A stretch of DNA of 64,000 nucleotides from Gari tellinella (Eukaryota > Mollusca > Bivalvia > Cardiida > Psammobiidae), in contig OV277866.1 in NCBI GenBank assembly GCA_922989275.2, positions 79,706,328 to 79,770,327 of the forward strand, read 5' to 3'. Made by a program: the position numbers and the translations under genes. Below are positions 52,556 to 62,472 of this stretch, piece after piece; the stretch's first letter is position 1; each line of letters opens with the position of its first letter. The notes beneath the pieces are model-generated. The model did no database searches and was not told the origin of the DNA. It was given only the letters and a program-made list of their open reading frames with translations.

Positions 52556-52848
52556 TGGGGCCTCCGTGGACTAGTGGATACAGTCACTGTGACTTATATC
52601 ACTAACTAACACTAAGCTCCCCACCGCTGTTGGTTTGAATCCTAGTCTGGGCAATCGCATTTTTTAAGTGGGGAAGCCTTCCAGCTAGCTTGCGGAAGGT
52701 CGGTGGTTCTACCCAGTTGCCGGTTTGTACCTGAAAGAGCACATAAAGGGCATTTGGGGTCTTCCTCCACCCGGTAATTAGCTTGACCGGGTGATATGAC
52801 TGAAATACTGTTAGAAGCGATGTAAAGTCATAATAAATCAAATCAAAT
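52556..52848 (+). mobile_element. tRNA-derived SINE with Meta-type central domain
   Basis: The head has an A box (TGGACTAGTGG, 52567-52577) and a B box (GGTTTGAATCC, 52632-52642) of an RNA polymerase III promoter. Then GAAGCCTTCCAGCTAGCTTG and CGGAAGGTCGGTGGTTCTAC, which I recognise as the conserved core of bivalve MetaSINEs, then GGGTCTTCCTCCACC and a tail ending AATAAATCAAATCAAAT. It has no protein and depends on a LINE RT. About 290 bp and apparently full length. The resemblance is from memory of the family. Confidence 0.82.
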
Positions 52849-53065
52849 ATACAATGCCTATGTTTCTAATGCCAAAACAAACAACTGAAAGTGAGCAATA
52901 AAAGCAAACGACACACTCACCTGTCTTTCGTACATTTATCTGAAACATACTTTGTCCTTTTACTCTTTCCTCCCGAAAACTTCAGATGAACAATTTATGT
53001 TGCCAATTTAGTCAACTCATTGTTTAATTATTTAGGGTTGTTTTTGTCAATGTTTTGCAGTATGA

Positions 53066-53132
53066 CAAACAGTGAAGACCAAGATCAGAGAGCTCCTGAA
53101 GGAGCCCTCTGATCTTGGTCTTCACTGTTTGC
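53066..53132. repeat. Type-A hairpin, GAGAGCTCC variant
   Basis: CAAACAGTGAAGACCAAGAT and CAGAGAGCTCC pair with GGAGCCCTCTGATCTTGGTC, TTCACTGTTTG. Arms perfect except one position. The arm bases are quite unlike MITE-A's. Confidence 0.88.
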
Positions 53133-53395
53133 ACAGAACAAGTGTACTCTTTACAGTTATAATATTTGACAAAGACGCATATATGCGTGACTAGGCTTCA
53201 AAGGGTTTACGGGTTATCAATAGTTGTCTCTTACATGTAGTGGGATTTATTTGAGCCGTGCCATGACAGAACCAGCCATAATGTAGCTGTACACACCAAT
53301 CATCGTTGTCATCACAGCCTCTGTATCTATGTTTGGTCGACACTGCAAAATACCGTATATAATACAGCTAAAAATGCTTTAGATGCATGTGGAAG

Positions 53396-53467
53396 GCAAA
53401 CAGTGTAGATTTAGACCAGTCGTCGCGTCGTTGACGCGGCGGCTGGCCTTGATCTACACTTTTTGAA
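53396..53467. repeat. Type-A hairpin, GTCGTCGCGTC variant
   Basis: GCAAACAGTGTAGATTTAGA, CCAGTCGTCGCGTC face GACGCGGCGGCTGG, CCTTGATCTACACTTTTTG; small mismatches only. Confidence 0.82.
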
Positions 53468-53693
53468 ATGCAATAAGGCAGGGTTTGCTCAAGGCAATGC
53501 TCATTTGTTAAATTTGAATCAACTATCAATTAAATAATGTTTATATTACATGTTATTATATTTCAATCATTTCTTTACCTACGCTTTGGTGTTAAACTAA
53601 CATTCAAATATAGAATGACACACGTGTGGGCGACACACGTTGGATCTTGATCACACACCAAGTTACAGCGGAGAAGACATTATTCTTTTGAAA

Positions 53694-54846
53694 TACAGTA
53701 AAAACTCTCTATTACGGACACTAAAATGAAGGCTATTTGAATGTATTAAAGACAGATGACAGCTTAAGGGTGTTTCAATGTCATGACTTTAAGAAATTTT
53801 CAAAGTATATGAAAACACTTTATGATGGTTTTGTATTGAAGAGCTATTTAAGATGAATGAAAAAATAAAAAAGTGTACATTTTGGTGAACAACAGTTGGC
53901 TCCATGGCCATGTAAAATTTACCCCACCCACTTCCTCTTATTTTGTTCTTTTCAAACAGCCCGCTTCAATAAAATCTATTTTAAATGAAAACGAATACGA
54001 TAATTTGGTTTTGTGTTATTTATTTCCTGTCTATGGTAGTATTCTTCATACAAAAACCAATTTAAGCAAAAAAAGGCACCAAATGTGAAATTTATAAAGC
54101 TCTAAATATCATCGATATGGTACTTTTTTGTAAATTTTGTAAGGGGAGATAACTCTTTTTACTTTAATAACTCAAAATGTTCAACACTGACCTTTCAATT
54201 TCTTTTCATATTTTGAACTGCCTTAGCATTGGCTTTCATTTGGTAGAATATAAGAAAAAGTTTAATACTAGAACTATTTCATTTTCAAACTTTTTTACTT
54301 TTTTTTCATACAATAAAAAATCTAATAAAATCATGCCCTATAAAAAGCATATTTGTGATATTCGAGGATCCATATTGTTCAAACCTAGTGCCTGCTTTGT
54401 CTAATTTTGGTTTCTATATGTGAAAATACCACCATAGACATGAAATAATTAATGAAAACCCAAATTACCATGTTTGTTTTGTTTTGAAATAGATTTTACT
54501 GAAGCTTGTACTCTGAAAGGGTAAAATTTGAGAGAAAAAGTCCAAATTTGACATACCTTTTTCAAATCGCTGTAGCTAAAAAAAAAGGACACCATCATAT
54601 ATATGTTTTTCCATTTTTTCATTCATCATAAATAGGCATTCGAAAATAACAATGATAGAAAAAAAGTTTAATACTTTGAAAAAATCGCTTATGACATTGA
54701 TACACCCTTAAAGCAAGGTGACAGTAAATCAGAAAGCTCCTACAGGAGCTTTCTGTTTTACAGTCACCTTGCTTTAAGCATTCACCTGTCAGAAACTCCT
54801 AATAATTAACACAATTTAGTGGTCGTAATAGAGAGGTTTTATTGTA
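53694..54846. mobile_element. MITE-F, split by a TTAA element
   Basis: Left piece TACAGTAAAAACTCTCTATT to GACAGC; right piece from TTAAAGCAAGGTGACAGTAA (hairpin 54709-54779, GAAAGCTCCTACAGGAGC centre) to GTAATAGAGAGGTTTTATTG. Taking out 53768-54707 and one TTAA restores the MITE-F sequence found at 34307. Confidence 0.85.
53768..54707. mobile_element. TTAA-flanked TIR element, 940 bp, inside MITE-F
   Basis: TTAA at 53764-53767 and 54708-54711. Ends GGGTGTTTCAATGTCAT and ATGACATTGATACACCC are inverted with one mismatch. GGG ends plus TTAA fit a Kolobok-type or piggyBac-type element; no transposase. Two frames of about 70 codons inside lack motifs. Confidence 0.85.
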
Positions 54847-54877
54847 AACGTATTCTTTATAAAATGTATTTTCCATT

Positions 54878-54935
54878 GCAAACAATATTGACCTAGATCT
54901 GGCGCCGAATAACCCGGTGTGTGATCAGTCAACTG
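54878..54935. repeat. Type-A hairpin, decayed
   Basis: TTGCAAACAATATTGACCTA and GATCTGGCGCCGAATAACCC; the right arm GGTGTGTGATCAGTCAACTG pairs only in part. Confidence 0.6.
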
Positions 54936-55167
54936 TCCACTTTACAGATTAAAATCGATATATAATATAATAAAAAGATATGTAATTTACTAAATACTGC
55001 TGCATTTGGGAGTGCGTTAAGTTGTATTAAATCCTGGAAAAAATCGTCTTCCCCACATTGCGTTCTGGTGTAAAATGAATAGACCCTGAGAGAGACTAAT
55101 TTCTGATTGCAAATTAACAATTCCTCAATGAAAATTTAAATGGACAGTTCCACTTTCCAAATACATG
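54936..55167. other. No gene or element recognised
   Basis: Spacer; short frames only. Confidence 0.4.
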
Positions 55168-55539
55168 TACAGTGTTTCCTCTCTACCACGACACCCAGTG
55201 GGAGAGACATATTGTATGTGTTGTTCGGAGGGAGTCGTTTTAGGGAGGGGAAATTAAGACTTTACTTACATTTGCAAACAGCTTGAATCCAGATCAGACG
55301 CCGCGTAACGCGGTGTCTGATCTGGATTCAAGCTGTTTGCCACTCGTCATAATATTTATTCTATCAAAATATCCAATTATAAGTAACTTTGAGAAAAACA
55401 GCAGACTACAATTTTAAGCAGACGATATTACATCAGTAAAATCGTTAGACATACTTGTCCTGTTTAGGGAACTGCGGAAAGTGTCGTTGTAAGGAGGGAG
55501 TCGTTGTTGGTAGGGCCGTTGTAGGGAAGGAACACTGCA
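55168..55539. mobile_element. MITE-E, best copy, with type-A hairpin
   Basis: TACAGTGTTTCCTCTCTACC and GTAGGGAAGGAACACTG-CA are the inverted ends. A near-symmetric ACATATTGTATGTG lies inside. The type-A hairpin at 55273-55340 has arms CTTGAATCCAGATCAGACGC. GTTGTAAGGAGGGAGTCGTT precedes the right end. About 370 bp, no protein. Confidence 0.85.
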
Positions 55540-55740
55540 AGTCTACATGACTCCCATTTAGAACTATTGATGGTTGTTTTTGACAATGAACTGCAATATG
55601 ACAACCAGGTCAGACCAAAAGCAAATGATCCCATAGTACATGCATCAAGAAGCACTCTGATCTGGTTCTTCACTGTGTGTATAGGACGAATGTACTTCGA
55701 ACAGATAAACTGTTTGCAAAGATCAAATTTATAGTGAGAT
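55540..55740. other. Weak type-A-like relic near 55600-55680, otherwise nothing
   Basis: GACAACCAGGTCAGACC and CTCTGATCTGGTTCTTCACT recall the 53066 hairpin, but the centre is lost. Confidence 0.45.
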
Positions 55741-55744
55741 TTTT

Positions 55745-55932
55745 ACCCCTTCTCCGCCATATATTCGTCTGCAATATCGTTTCAAAGTTAGATTTAAGGC
55801 AGTATAATTGGCGTTATTTCAAAACAAGTTGCAAACAGTTTTGATCCTGATCAAACGCCGCGTTACGCGGCATCTGATTAGAATCAAGGCTGTTTACAAA
55901 TGTGCTGTATGGCGTCTTTGAGAGTGATAGGG
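55745..55932. mobile_element. MITE-J, diverged, with type-A hairpin
   Basis: ACCCCTTCTCCGCC to GAGTGATAGGG, followed by TTAA (55933-55936); the left TTAA has decayed. The hairpin at 55831-55897 has CCGCGTTACGCGG at the centre and TTTTGATCCTGATC / GATTAGAATCAAGG arms. Confidence 0.75.
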
Positions 55933-55936
55933 TTAA

Positions 55937-56216
55937 GACGACCATTTTCTATATAAATTTTGCATATTCGTTAACATGAAGAGAGTCTGAGAACCTCGTG
56001 GTAAATGAGTGTTCCCGAGGGACGTGAATTGTCTTGTGCATTGGATTGCATTTTGTTATGTAAATGTTTGGGTGCAAAAATACGGGAAAATCGCTGAGTT
56101 TGCATATCTTGCGATTATTTTGATTATCAGATAACGTTTGCACTGAGAAAATGGAAAAGCCAACTTCAGTATATCCACGCTCTAGTAACTGCACTGATTA
56201 CTGCAAATATCACACA
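55937..56216. other. No gene or element recognised
   Basis: An 81-codon minus-strand frame here has no ATG-context or domain support. Confidence 0.4.
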
Positions 56217-56502
56217 TACAGTAACACCTCTCTATAACGACCATATGAAATATGTTAATGATTTAACGAAGGTAGCTGCTTGAAGCTATGTGAAAGTAAA
56301 AGAAAGCTCCTTTTTCAGCTTTCCGTTTTACTGTCACCTTGCTTAAAGCGGTCACTAGTCCTCTAGTTCATACAGATAGATCTGGCTCCTAACTGTTTTC
56401 ATTTGAAATAATTTTAGCTTAAAGGCGTTTATTGGGCGAAGAATAACGTACTCGCCACTAAAGCCGTCCTTTCAGTGGTCGTAATACAGGAGTTGTTCTG
56501 CA
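56217..56502. mobile_element. MITE-F, interrupted by half a MITE-A
   Basis: TACAGTAACACCTCTCTATA to GTGGTCGTAATACAGGAGTT. The type-B-like hairpin at 56278-56348 (GCTATGTGAAAGTAAAAGAA, GCTCC) is worn. Positions 56370-56460 (GATCTGGCTCCTAACTG, GTTTATTGGGCGAAGAATAA) are a MITE-A right half. Confidence 0.7.
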
Positions 56503-56720
56503 TTCTTTTTATTACTGAGCACAAATGCATTTAATGTGGAGGTAATATTCTTCTGCCAAATCTAAGGGTACATGTAACTAGACGCAATTACATTGTACTG
56601 TAAAGTAAAAAAAATTTGCGATCATTTTAATCTAAGTGACAAAAAGGTTGGAGTATATTAAGATAACGGGTCTTACATGTACACTGACAGTGAAAGAGTT
56701 AACAAGCTAAGAGGCGACTT
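56503..56720. other. No gene or element recognised
   Basis: Spacer with an A-run near 56610. Confidence 0.4.
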
Positions 56721-56721
56721 T

Positions 56722-56787
56722 GCAAACAGTATGGATCCTAATCAAATGCAACTTGACACGGCGTTTGATCAGAAACAAACTGTTTGA
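56722..56787. repeat. Type-A hairpin, worn; possible MITE-J host
   Basis: GCAAACAGTATGGATCCTAA and ACACGGCGTTTGATCAG, AAACAAACTGTTTGAC. The surrounding GAAAGAGTTAACAAGC and GCAGACAAGAGTCTGAG suggest MITE-J in reverse. Confidence 0.6.
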
Positions 56788-56998
56788 CACTCATATCGAT
56801 ACTTCTCCAGTCAAAAGCATGACTTGAAAAAACATTATTGCAGAATTCATTATTAATGCAGACAAGAGTCTGAGACGGTTAAATCAGACGATAAAACTTG
56901 TCAGAGAAAGCGTTGACACACTGAACCTACCGTACATGTAACTGACGAGAACACTCACCATTTGCAAACAGTGTGTCTGTATAAAGTGCACATGTTCT

Positions 56999-57052
56999 AT
57001 GCAAACAGTGAATACCTTGCAGCAACCCTCTGACCAGAGTATGTACTGTTTG
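56999..57052. repeat. Type-A hairpin, 53066-like arms, worn
   Basis: GCAAACAGTGAATACCTTGC and CTCTGACCAGAGTATGTACT, GTTTG; only the outer parts pair. Confidence 0.6.
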
Positions 57053-57204
57053 TCATATTACAAAACATTGGCAAATACCAACCTAAATAGTCAAAATTGG
57101 ACTAGATTTTATTGGAAACAGGGTTTTTTATGTACAGAGTCAGGGGCGAGTTAGTTAAAGCAGACTGTAGTTATGCAGCAGACGATATTGCAGCAGTTCA
57201 ATGG

Positions 57205-57451
57205 TACAGTAAAGAAGAAGTTTTTCTTTCCCGTTTAAACCACATGACACGCAAACGCGTGTGCAACAAAATGCAGAATTATTTTTTCTAAATTTCTAAC
57301 AATCTTTTTTAATCTGAGTGACAAACAGTTAGAAGCCTGATCAGACGCCAGGTTACCTGGCGTCTGATCTGGCTCCAAACTGTTTGTAACCGATCACACT
57401 GTTTTGGCGGAAAGACGTTTATTGGGAAAGGATAACATATTCTCTTCTGTA
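57205..57451. mobile_element. MITE-A, reverse orientation, moderately diverged
   Basis: TACAGTAAAGAAGAAGTTTT to TAACATATTCTCTTCTG-TA. The hairpin at 57322-57387 has CCAGGTTACCTGG at the centre, a paired change relative to CCGGGTTACCCGG. Confidence 0.85.
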
Positions 57452-57705
57452 CATGTAATAGGCACTGCAGATTCGCCAAAGAAGCATGTTGACGAACCCA
57501 AGCTATTTAGCTTTACCATATGTTGGATCAATTTAGTTCATTCCACACGCAAGGCGATGGTGGTTCAGTTAGTTTAATAAGCCCGACAACGTCGATAGAT
57601 AGCATAAAAATATGGAAAACGGATTAATTTAGCGACGCGTTAATTGAGAAACGGGAGTGCTCCGTGCGCCAGGCAAAGAAAAATATTAAAGCCAGTCAGA
57701 AGTGT

Positions 57706-57958
57706 TACAGTGGAGAAAACGTTATTCTTTCCCGTTTAAACGCAAACGAAACGCAAACGCAGGGCACTAAAATGGAGAAAAATGATGACTTTTTGATAAT
57801 TCTTACTTTTTCATGTTAATATGAGCGACTAACAGTTTGGGGCTTGATCAGACGCCGGGTTACCCGGCGTCTGATCTGGCTCCAAACTGTTTGTATTGGA
57901 AATAATAGTTTTAGCGTAAACGCATTTATTGGGAAAGTATAACGTTTTCTCCACTGTA
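57706..57958. mobile_element. MITE-A, reverse orientation
   Basis: TACAGTGGAGAAAACGTTAT and ATAACGTTTTCTCCACTG-TA match each other perfectly; AAAACG replaces AATCTG in both ends, defining a subfamily. Hairpin about 57830-57893. Confidence 0.9.
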
Positions 57959-57987
57959 AATGCTTGCCATCGCTTCATTTATTTTTA

Positions 57988-58755
57988 CAAGAGGTCTACA
58001 AGCTGAAAGATTGTCGCTCGGCTTGTGTTCGGGAGATTTCGACACTTTCCGCTAATTAGCTAGACTGGTTCGAATAAATATGAACAAACAAGAAGGTCTA
58101 CAAGTTGAAAGATTGTCGCTCGGCATTTATTCGGGATATTTCGACACTTTCCGCTAATTAACAAGACTGGTTTAGTTGCATTTATTAGAATAGATTTGAA
58201 CAGACAAGAGGTCTACAAGTTGAAAAATTGTCGCTCGTTTTTTTTCTTGTTCGGGAGATTTCGACACTTTCCGCTAATTTGCTAGACTGGTTCGAATAAA
58301 TATGAACAGACAAGAAGGTCTACAAGTTGAAAGATTGTCGCTCATCTTTTGTTCGGGAGATTTTGACACTTTCCGCTAATTAATTAGACTGGTTTAGTTG
58401 CAGTCATTCGAAAGGATAGGAAACACGTTGAAAAATTGTCGCTCGGTTTTTTGTTCGGGAGATTTCGACACTTTCCGCTAATTTGCTAGACTGGTTGGAA
58501 TAAAATTAATATGAACAGACAACCGAAGGTCTACAAGTTGAAAGATTGTCGCTCAGTTTTTAGTTCGGGATATTTCGACACTTTCCGCTAATTTGCTAGA
58601 CTGGTTGGAATAAAATTATTATGAACAGACAACCGAAGGTCTACAAGTTGAAAGATTGTCGCTCAGTTTTTAGTTCGGGCTATTTCGACACTTTCCGCTA
58701 ATTAACTAGACTGGTTTAGTTGCAGTCATTTGAATGAATATGAACAGACAAGTAG
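57988..58755. repeat. Minisatellite, about 105-120 bp unit, seven copies
   Basis: GTCTACAAGTTGAAAGATTG, TCGCTCGG, TTCGACACTTTCCGCTAATT and AGACTGGTT recur seven times. Two linker types alternate (GAATAAATATGAACAGACA and TTAGTTGCAGTCATT), hinting at a higher-order unit of about two. Confidence 0.92.
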
Positions 58756-58859
58756 CTAAATTGTGATGTTTATGGGTGAGGGTTTAAGTAGGATGTTGTA
58801 TGTTAAATGAAAGATTGCATCTGGTTAATGTGTTTAAGCCAGTTAGAAGTTCAACGTAA

Positions 58860-59115
58860 CAGGGCTGCCATAAATTGATAAAAAAATCCTAAGATTTCAA
58901 AATGTTCAATTTTTCAGGCGCGGTCTTCCGAATTATACCTTTTACCCATAGTCTGTTTTTAGTTTTTTAGACACGTAATGCTTAAAGCAGGTTGAAAATA
59001 AAACAAAATGCGCCTTTTTAGGCGCATTCTGCTTTATTTTCCTCCTGCTTTAAGCTACCATGTACATGGGAAAAATCCGAAGATTTGGGAAAAATCCGGA
59101 GAAATGGCAGCCCTG
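58860..59115. mobile_element. MITE-G, hAT-like ends, type-B hairpin
   Basis: CAGGGCTGCCATAAATTGAT and GGAGAAATGGCAGCCCTG are inverted. ACGTAA borders both sides (58854-58859, 59116-59121). The type-B hairpin at 58980-59055 has arms TTGAAAATAAAACAAAATGC / GCATTCTGCTTTATTTTCC. 256 bp, no protein. Confidence 0.87.
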
Positions 59116-59548
59116 ACGTAATTATCACGCCTGCCTTAATTGGAGTGACACTGCTGTACTGCGTGTGTTTACATCTGCACTGAAAGATGTTTCAAATCTA
59201 ACACGTTTAAGAATAGTGACTTTAAAGAAAGCAGCAGAAAGATCTAGGTTAATGAACATTCGAAAGAATAGGAAGCCTCTGAGATATATCTAGTCTAGAG
59301 TAAAAATAAATGTGTTGCGTGTGATTGCTTTAAAGTAGATGAAAATGAAAAGAAAATACTTTGGGGGTAGTTGCTTGCGTCTTGCCCAGTAACCGCGTTC
59401 ATGGTTAAATAATTATTTTTATTACATACAGTTTTGAGCTAAGTCAGTCGCATGGTGATCCAAACTGGCTCCAAATTATTCAGGAAATACTCAAATATTG
59501 GTCTTAATTTAGAAAAAACCAGGCATTTTCTACATTGACAGTAATGTC
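59116..59548. other. No gene or element recognised
   Basis: AT-rich unassigned sequence. Confidence 0.4.
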
Positions 59549-59927
59549 GTTTCATGAACTGGACTGTTCACTTGATCACTGACATCTGTGCTATAGTTGA
59601 TGGGGTGTTACTTCCCTTTGATACTACCGGAATTATTTTTTACAGTAAACAAAAGTTGTACGACGTAAACCTTGCTGGGTTGGACCCCCCTCCCTCCGGG
59701 TCCCAGTTCGGATCTGAATAGCCTCCTTTATCTGACGGGATGCGCTGATTCATTTCCCTGTCTAGAATATATATGGAATCCCAATTACTCACGTGATTTT
59801 CCTGTTTAACATAATCAGTTATTGCACTCTTATGGATATTTAAAAATGGATATTCTAAACGAGCATATGCACTGTCCGTGTTTGATCAGTCGCCAGTGAT
59901 CATGTGTACAGTCCAGTTCACGAAACT
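59549..59927. mobile_element. TIR/foldback element, 379 bp
   Basis: GTTTCATGAACTGGACTGTT, CACTTGATCACTGAC and the right-hand GCCAGTGATCATGTGTACAG, TCCAGTTCACGAAAC are inverted repeats of about 35 bp. No protein. The family is not seen elsewhere in the window. Confidence 0.78.
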
Positions 59928-60824
59928 GTCTGGGTAGATAAACCGTTTTAGCAGTGAACAAGAACTTTCACAATGAAAGGAATGAAAAAATAAATTTAAA
60001 ACGCTATTCGGTTGGTTATACCTTAAATCCAAATAACAAACTAACGACACAGTTTGACTATATCTAATAACAGCAAACTATATATAAATAAATAGATATT
60101 TCGAACAATTGACAGTACATCTAACAGCATATATACGGAACTGATGACAATAAATTCATCGATAACATAGCTTGACAATGAATCCAACAGTAACATAGTT
60201 GGGAGAATTAGACAACAACGCCAACACCAACAATGGTTTGGCCAATAAGGCAAAATACACAAGAATAAAATAGTTTTGAAAAATATATATAAAAAAACAA
60301 CAACAAATAGTTGGAATAGGTAGACAAAAACGCAAAATAGCATATGTCAGGTCCGTTCAAAATAAATGAAAACTTTAATTATACTATACATTTACACAAT
60401 GCATACAGATATTGCACTTGACAATATTTTTTTCTTTTTACAAATAGTCAGAACAGTCATTTGACAATACGTACACAAGCAATACAATTTCGTACGGTTG
60501 ACATTAAATTCTAACACCACTATAGTTTGTATCGTAACATAGAAATCCAAAATTACAAACAGTGGAACAGAAGTTACAAATAGTTGGTTGGACCAGATGA
60601 CAATAAATCCAAAGTTTTAATTACAAAACGTGTTTCAAACTTAAACAGATTTTGCAGTAACATGCCATTCTTTCATTTATTCAAAAATCAACATACGTGA
60701 GATGTAGCTATAGATCTAGTTTGTCATAAAATATGGCAATGAATTAATTCAGCGACTGATCTGGTGAGACAATGGTATGTTGGAAACGTAAACATTTTCA
60801 TTGACGATGGCGCCAAAATTCACC
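59928..60824. other. AT-rich stretch with degenerate GACAATAAATCC repeats
   Basis: GACAATAAATTC, GACAATGAATCC, GACATTAAATTC and GACAATAAATCC recur at irregular spacing with AACAGTAACATAG-like companions: a decayed tandem repeat. The hydrophobic 100-codon minus frame at 60041-60343 is explained by base composition. Confidence 0.5.
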
Positions 60825-60945
60825 CTTGCAAACAGTTTGGTTTCTGATCAGAAACTTATTGTAACCTTGCTTTAAGCAGGTAGGTTCTGTCTTTAAAAAC
60901 CTAATAATTCACGCAATTTAGAGGTCGTAATAGAGGGAATTTACA
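60825..60945. repeat. Half type-A hairpin joined to MITE-F right end
   Basis: TTGCAAACAGTTTGGTTTCT, then ACCTTGCTTTAAGCAGGTAG and GAGGTCGTAATAGAGG from MITE-F. Confidence 0.6.
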
Positions 60946-61041
60946 GCAATGCAATACACTAAGAAGAACATAGGGAGTGTTCATAGTAATAGCCAGGCGT
61001 TATTTACCCCTTTCGCTGCCAGATTATTCGTGAGATGTTTA

Positions 61042-61192
61042 CCCCTTCACCGTTTTATTGTCGTCTGCTTCATTTTTGTTGTCTGCAATATCGTTTCAAA
61101 GTCAAGTATAAGGTAGTATGCCTGAAGAAATTTCAGAGAGAGTGTCAAACAGTTTGCAAACGCGCCTTTTGGCGTCATTAAGAGTGAAATGG
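61042..61192. mobile_element. MITE-J, short diverged copy
   Basis: ACCCCTTCACCG, GCAATATCGTTTCAAAGTC and GTCAAACAGTTTGCAAACGC, GAGTGAAATGG before TTAA (61193-61196). Only the outer arms of a type-A hairpin survive. Confidence 0.65.
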
Positions 61193-61493
61193 TTAAATGG
61201 GTTAAGACTTAGTAAATAGACGAAAACAGGAGAAAAACACCGAGAGACAAAACAATCAAGGTTTTTCTTAATTTCGGCTTGGATGTTATTCACCCTGAGG
61301 AATATTTTTCCTCGACTCTAAACAATTCCAAATTGAATGATAATAATTTGTGTTGACATTAGCTGCAGGGTGCGCAAGTGTGCAGCCGCTTGGACTAAGT
61401 TTTATGGGAAGTAATCATTCTGTTTACGGGACGATGGTGAGACCAACTCACCTCTGTTACAGCAAAACCTGTATAAACCCTTTTCTCCCTTAA
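61193..61493. other. No gene or element recognised
   Basis: Spacer between two TTAA elements. A 63-codon frame overlapping MITE-J is not supported. Confidence 0.4.
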
Positions 61494-62030
61494 AGCGACT
61501 CGCAACCAGATGGTGCATTAAAAATAGTAATTTGTAAATATGTGTCAAACGCTTATATAAATGGTAAAGAATTAGTTTAGGATAAGAAATTCTGTTTAAA
61601 AAAATGTATTTCAATAAAAAAAAATATTGGTCTCTGGTGGGATTCGAACCCGGGGCCCGGCATTGGCGGACAGAAGGCAAAATAGGGGAAACCGCTTAGA
61701 CCAATGGACCACGGAACTATCCGTTTATCTCGGATCGATTTAACGTATTTCAATGTGTAGCGATCGAAAGTGCATACAACTTCGTAATTCGGCTCGGGTT
61801 TATGTCTGAGCCCGTGTAGAGAAGCAACAACAACAACTATACCGTCTACTAGTCGGTATAGAAAAACGATGGAAAATATCTAAAAATCTAAGATTCGGTG
61901 ACGATTCTTGAGACTTTTTTTGGAGTGATCATATTCTTTTAATGTCAGAAGCCAAATAATGCCACAAATTTGCTTTTATTTGAGTATTTTATTTTATTTT
62001 GACAAGTACACCATCCGGTTGCGAGTCCCT
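61494..62030. mobile_element. TTAA-flanked TIR element, 537 bp, containing a tRNA-like sequence
   Basis: TTAA at 61490-61493 and 62031-62034. Ends AGCGACTCGCAACCAGATGG and CCATCCGGTTGCGAGTCCCT are inverted with two differences. A Kolobok-type element is the likeliest class from TTAA plus AG-rich ends. No transposase. Confidence 0.82.
61629..61722 (-). repeat. tRNA-like sequence inside the TTAA element
   Basis: On the minus strand, TGGTCCATTGGTCTAAGCGG (A box) and GGGTTCGAATCCC (B box) are about 50 bp apart, wide enough for a long variable arm as in Leu/Ser tRNAs. The sequences outside do not form an acceptor stem. A captured tRNA or SINE head. Confidence 0.6.
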
Positions 62031-62130
62031 TTAAACTTCAAATGGACAATTCCAGTTTACAATTGGATTTAGCTAGTTTTTGTACTATTTAGGATTGTTT
62101 TTGTAATATGTTGCAAAATTACAAGCAGGA

Positions 62131-62382
62131 TACAGTGGAGAATCTGTTATTCTTTCCCAATAAACGCGTTTACACTAAAACTATTATTTACAATACAAAC
62201 AGTTTGGAGCCAGATCAGACGCCGGGTAACCCGGCGTCTGATCAGGCTCCAAACTGTTTGCCACCAAGATAAACATGAATTATCAGAATTTTCTAAAAGT
62301 TGTTATTTTCTACGTTTAAGCGCTAAATGCGTTTGCGTACGTTTGCGTTTAAACGGGAAAGAATAACAGATTCTCTAATGTA
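62131..62382. mobile_element. MITE-A, nearly intact
   Basis: TACAGTGGAGAATCTGTTAT start, hairpin 62196-62261 perfect with CCGGGTAACCCGG centre, right end TTCTCTAATG-TA with two changes. Confidence 0.9.
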
Positions 62383-62472
62383 GACCTTGATAAGAGGAGC
62401 CCCCTAATCTTGGTGTACACTATTTGCATAGGAACATTCAGTGTGTTTTCATTGATGCTGTACTCTGCATAA

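Noticed and set aside
60041..60343. A 100-codon hydrophobic membrane protein on the minus strand.
   Set aside because: The region is AT-rich degenerate repeat. Phe/Leu/Ile/Val codons follow from composition, and there is no exon or promoter context.
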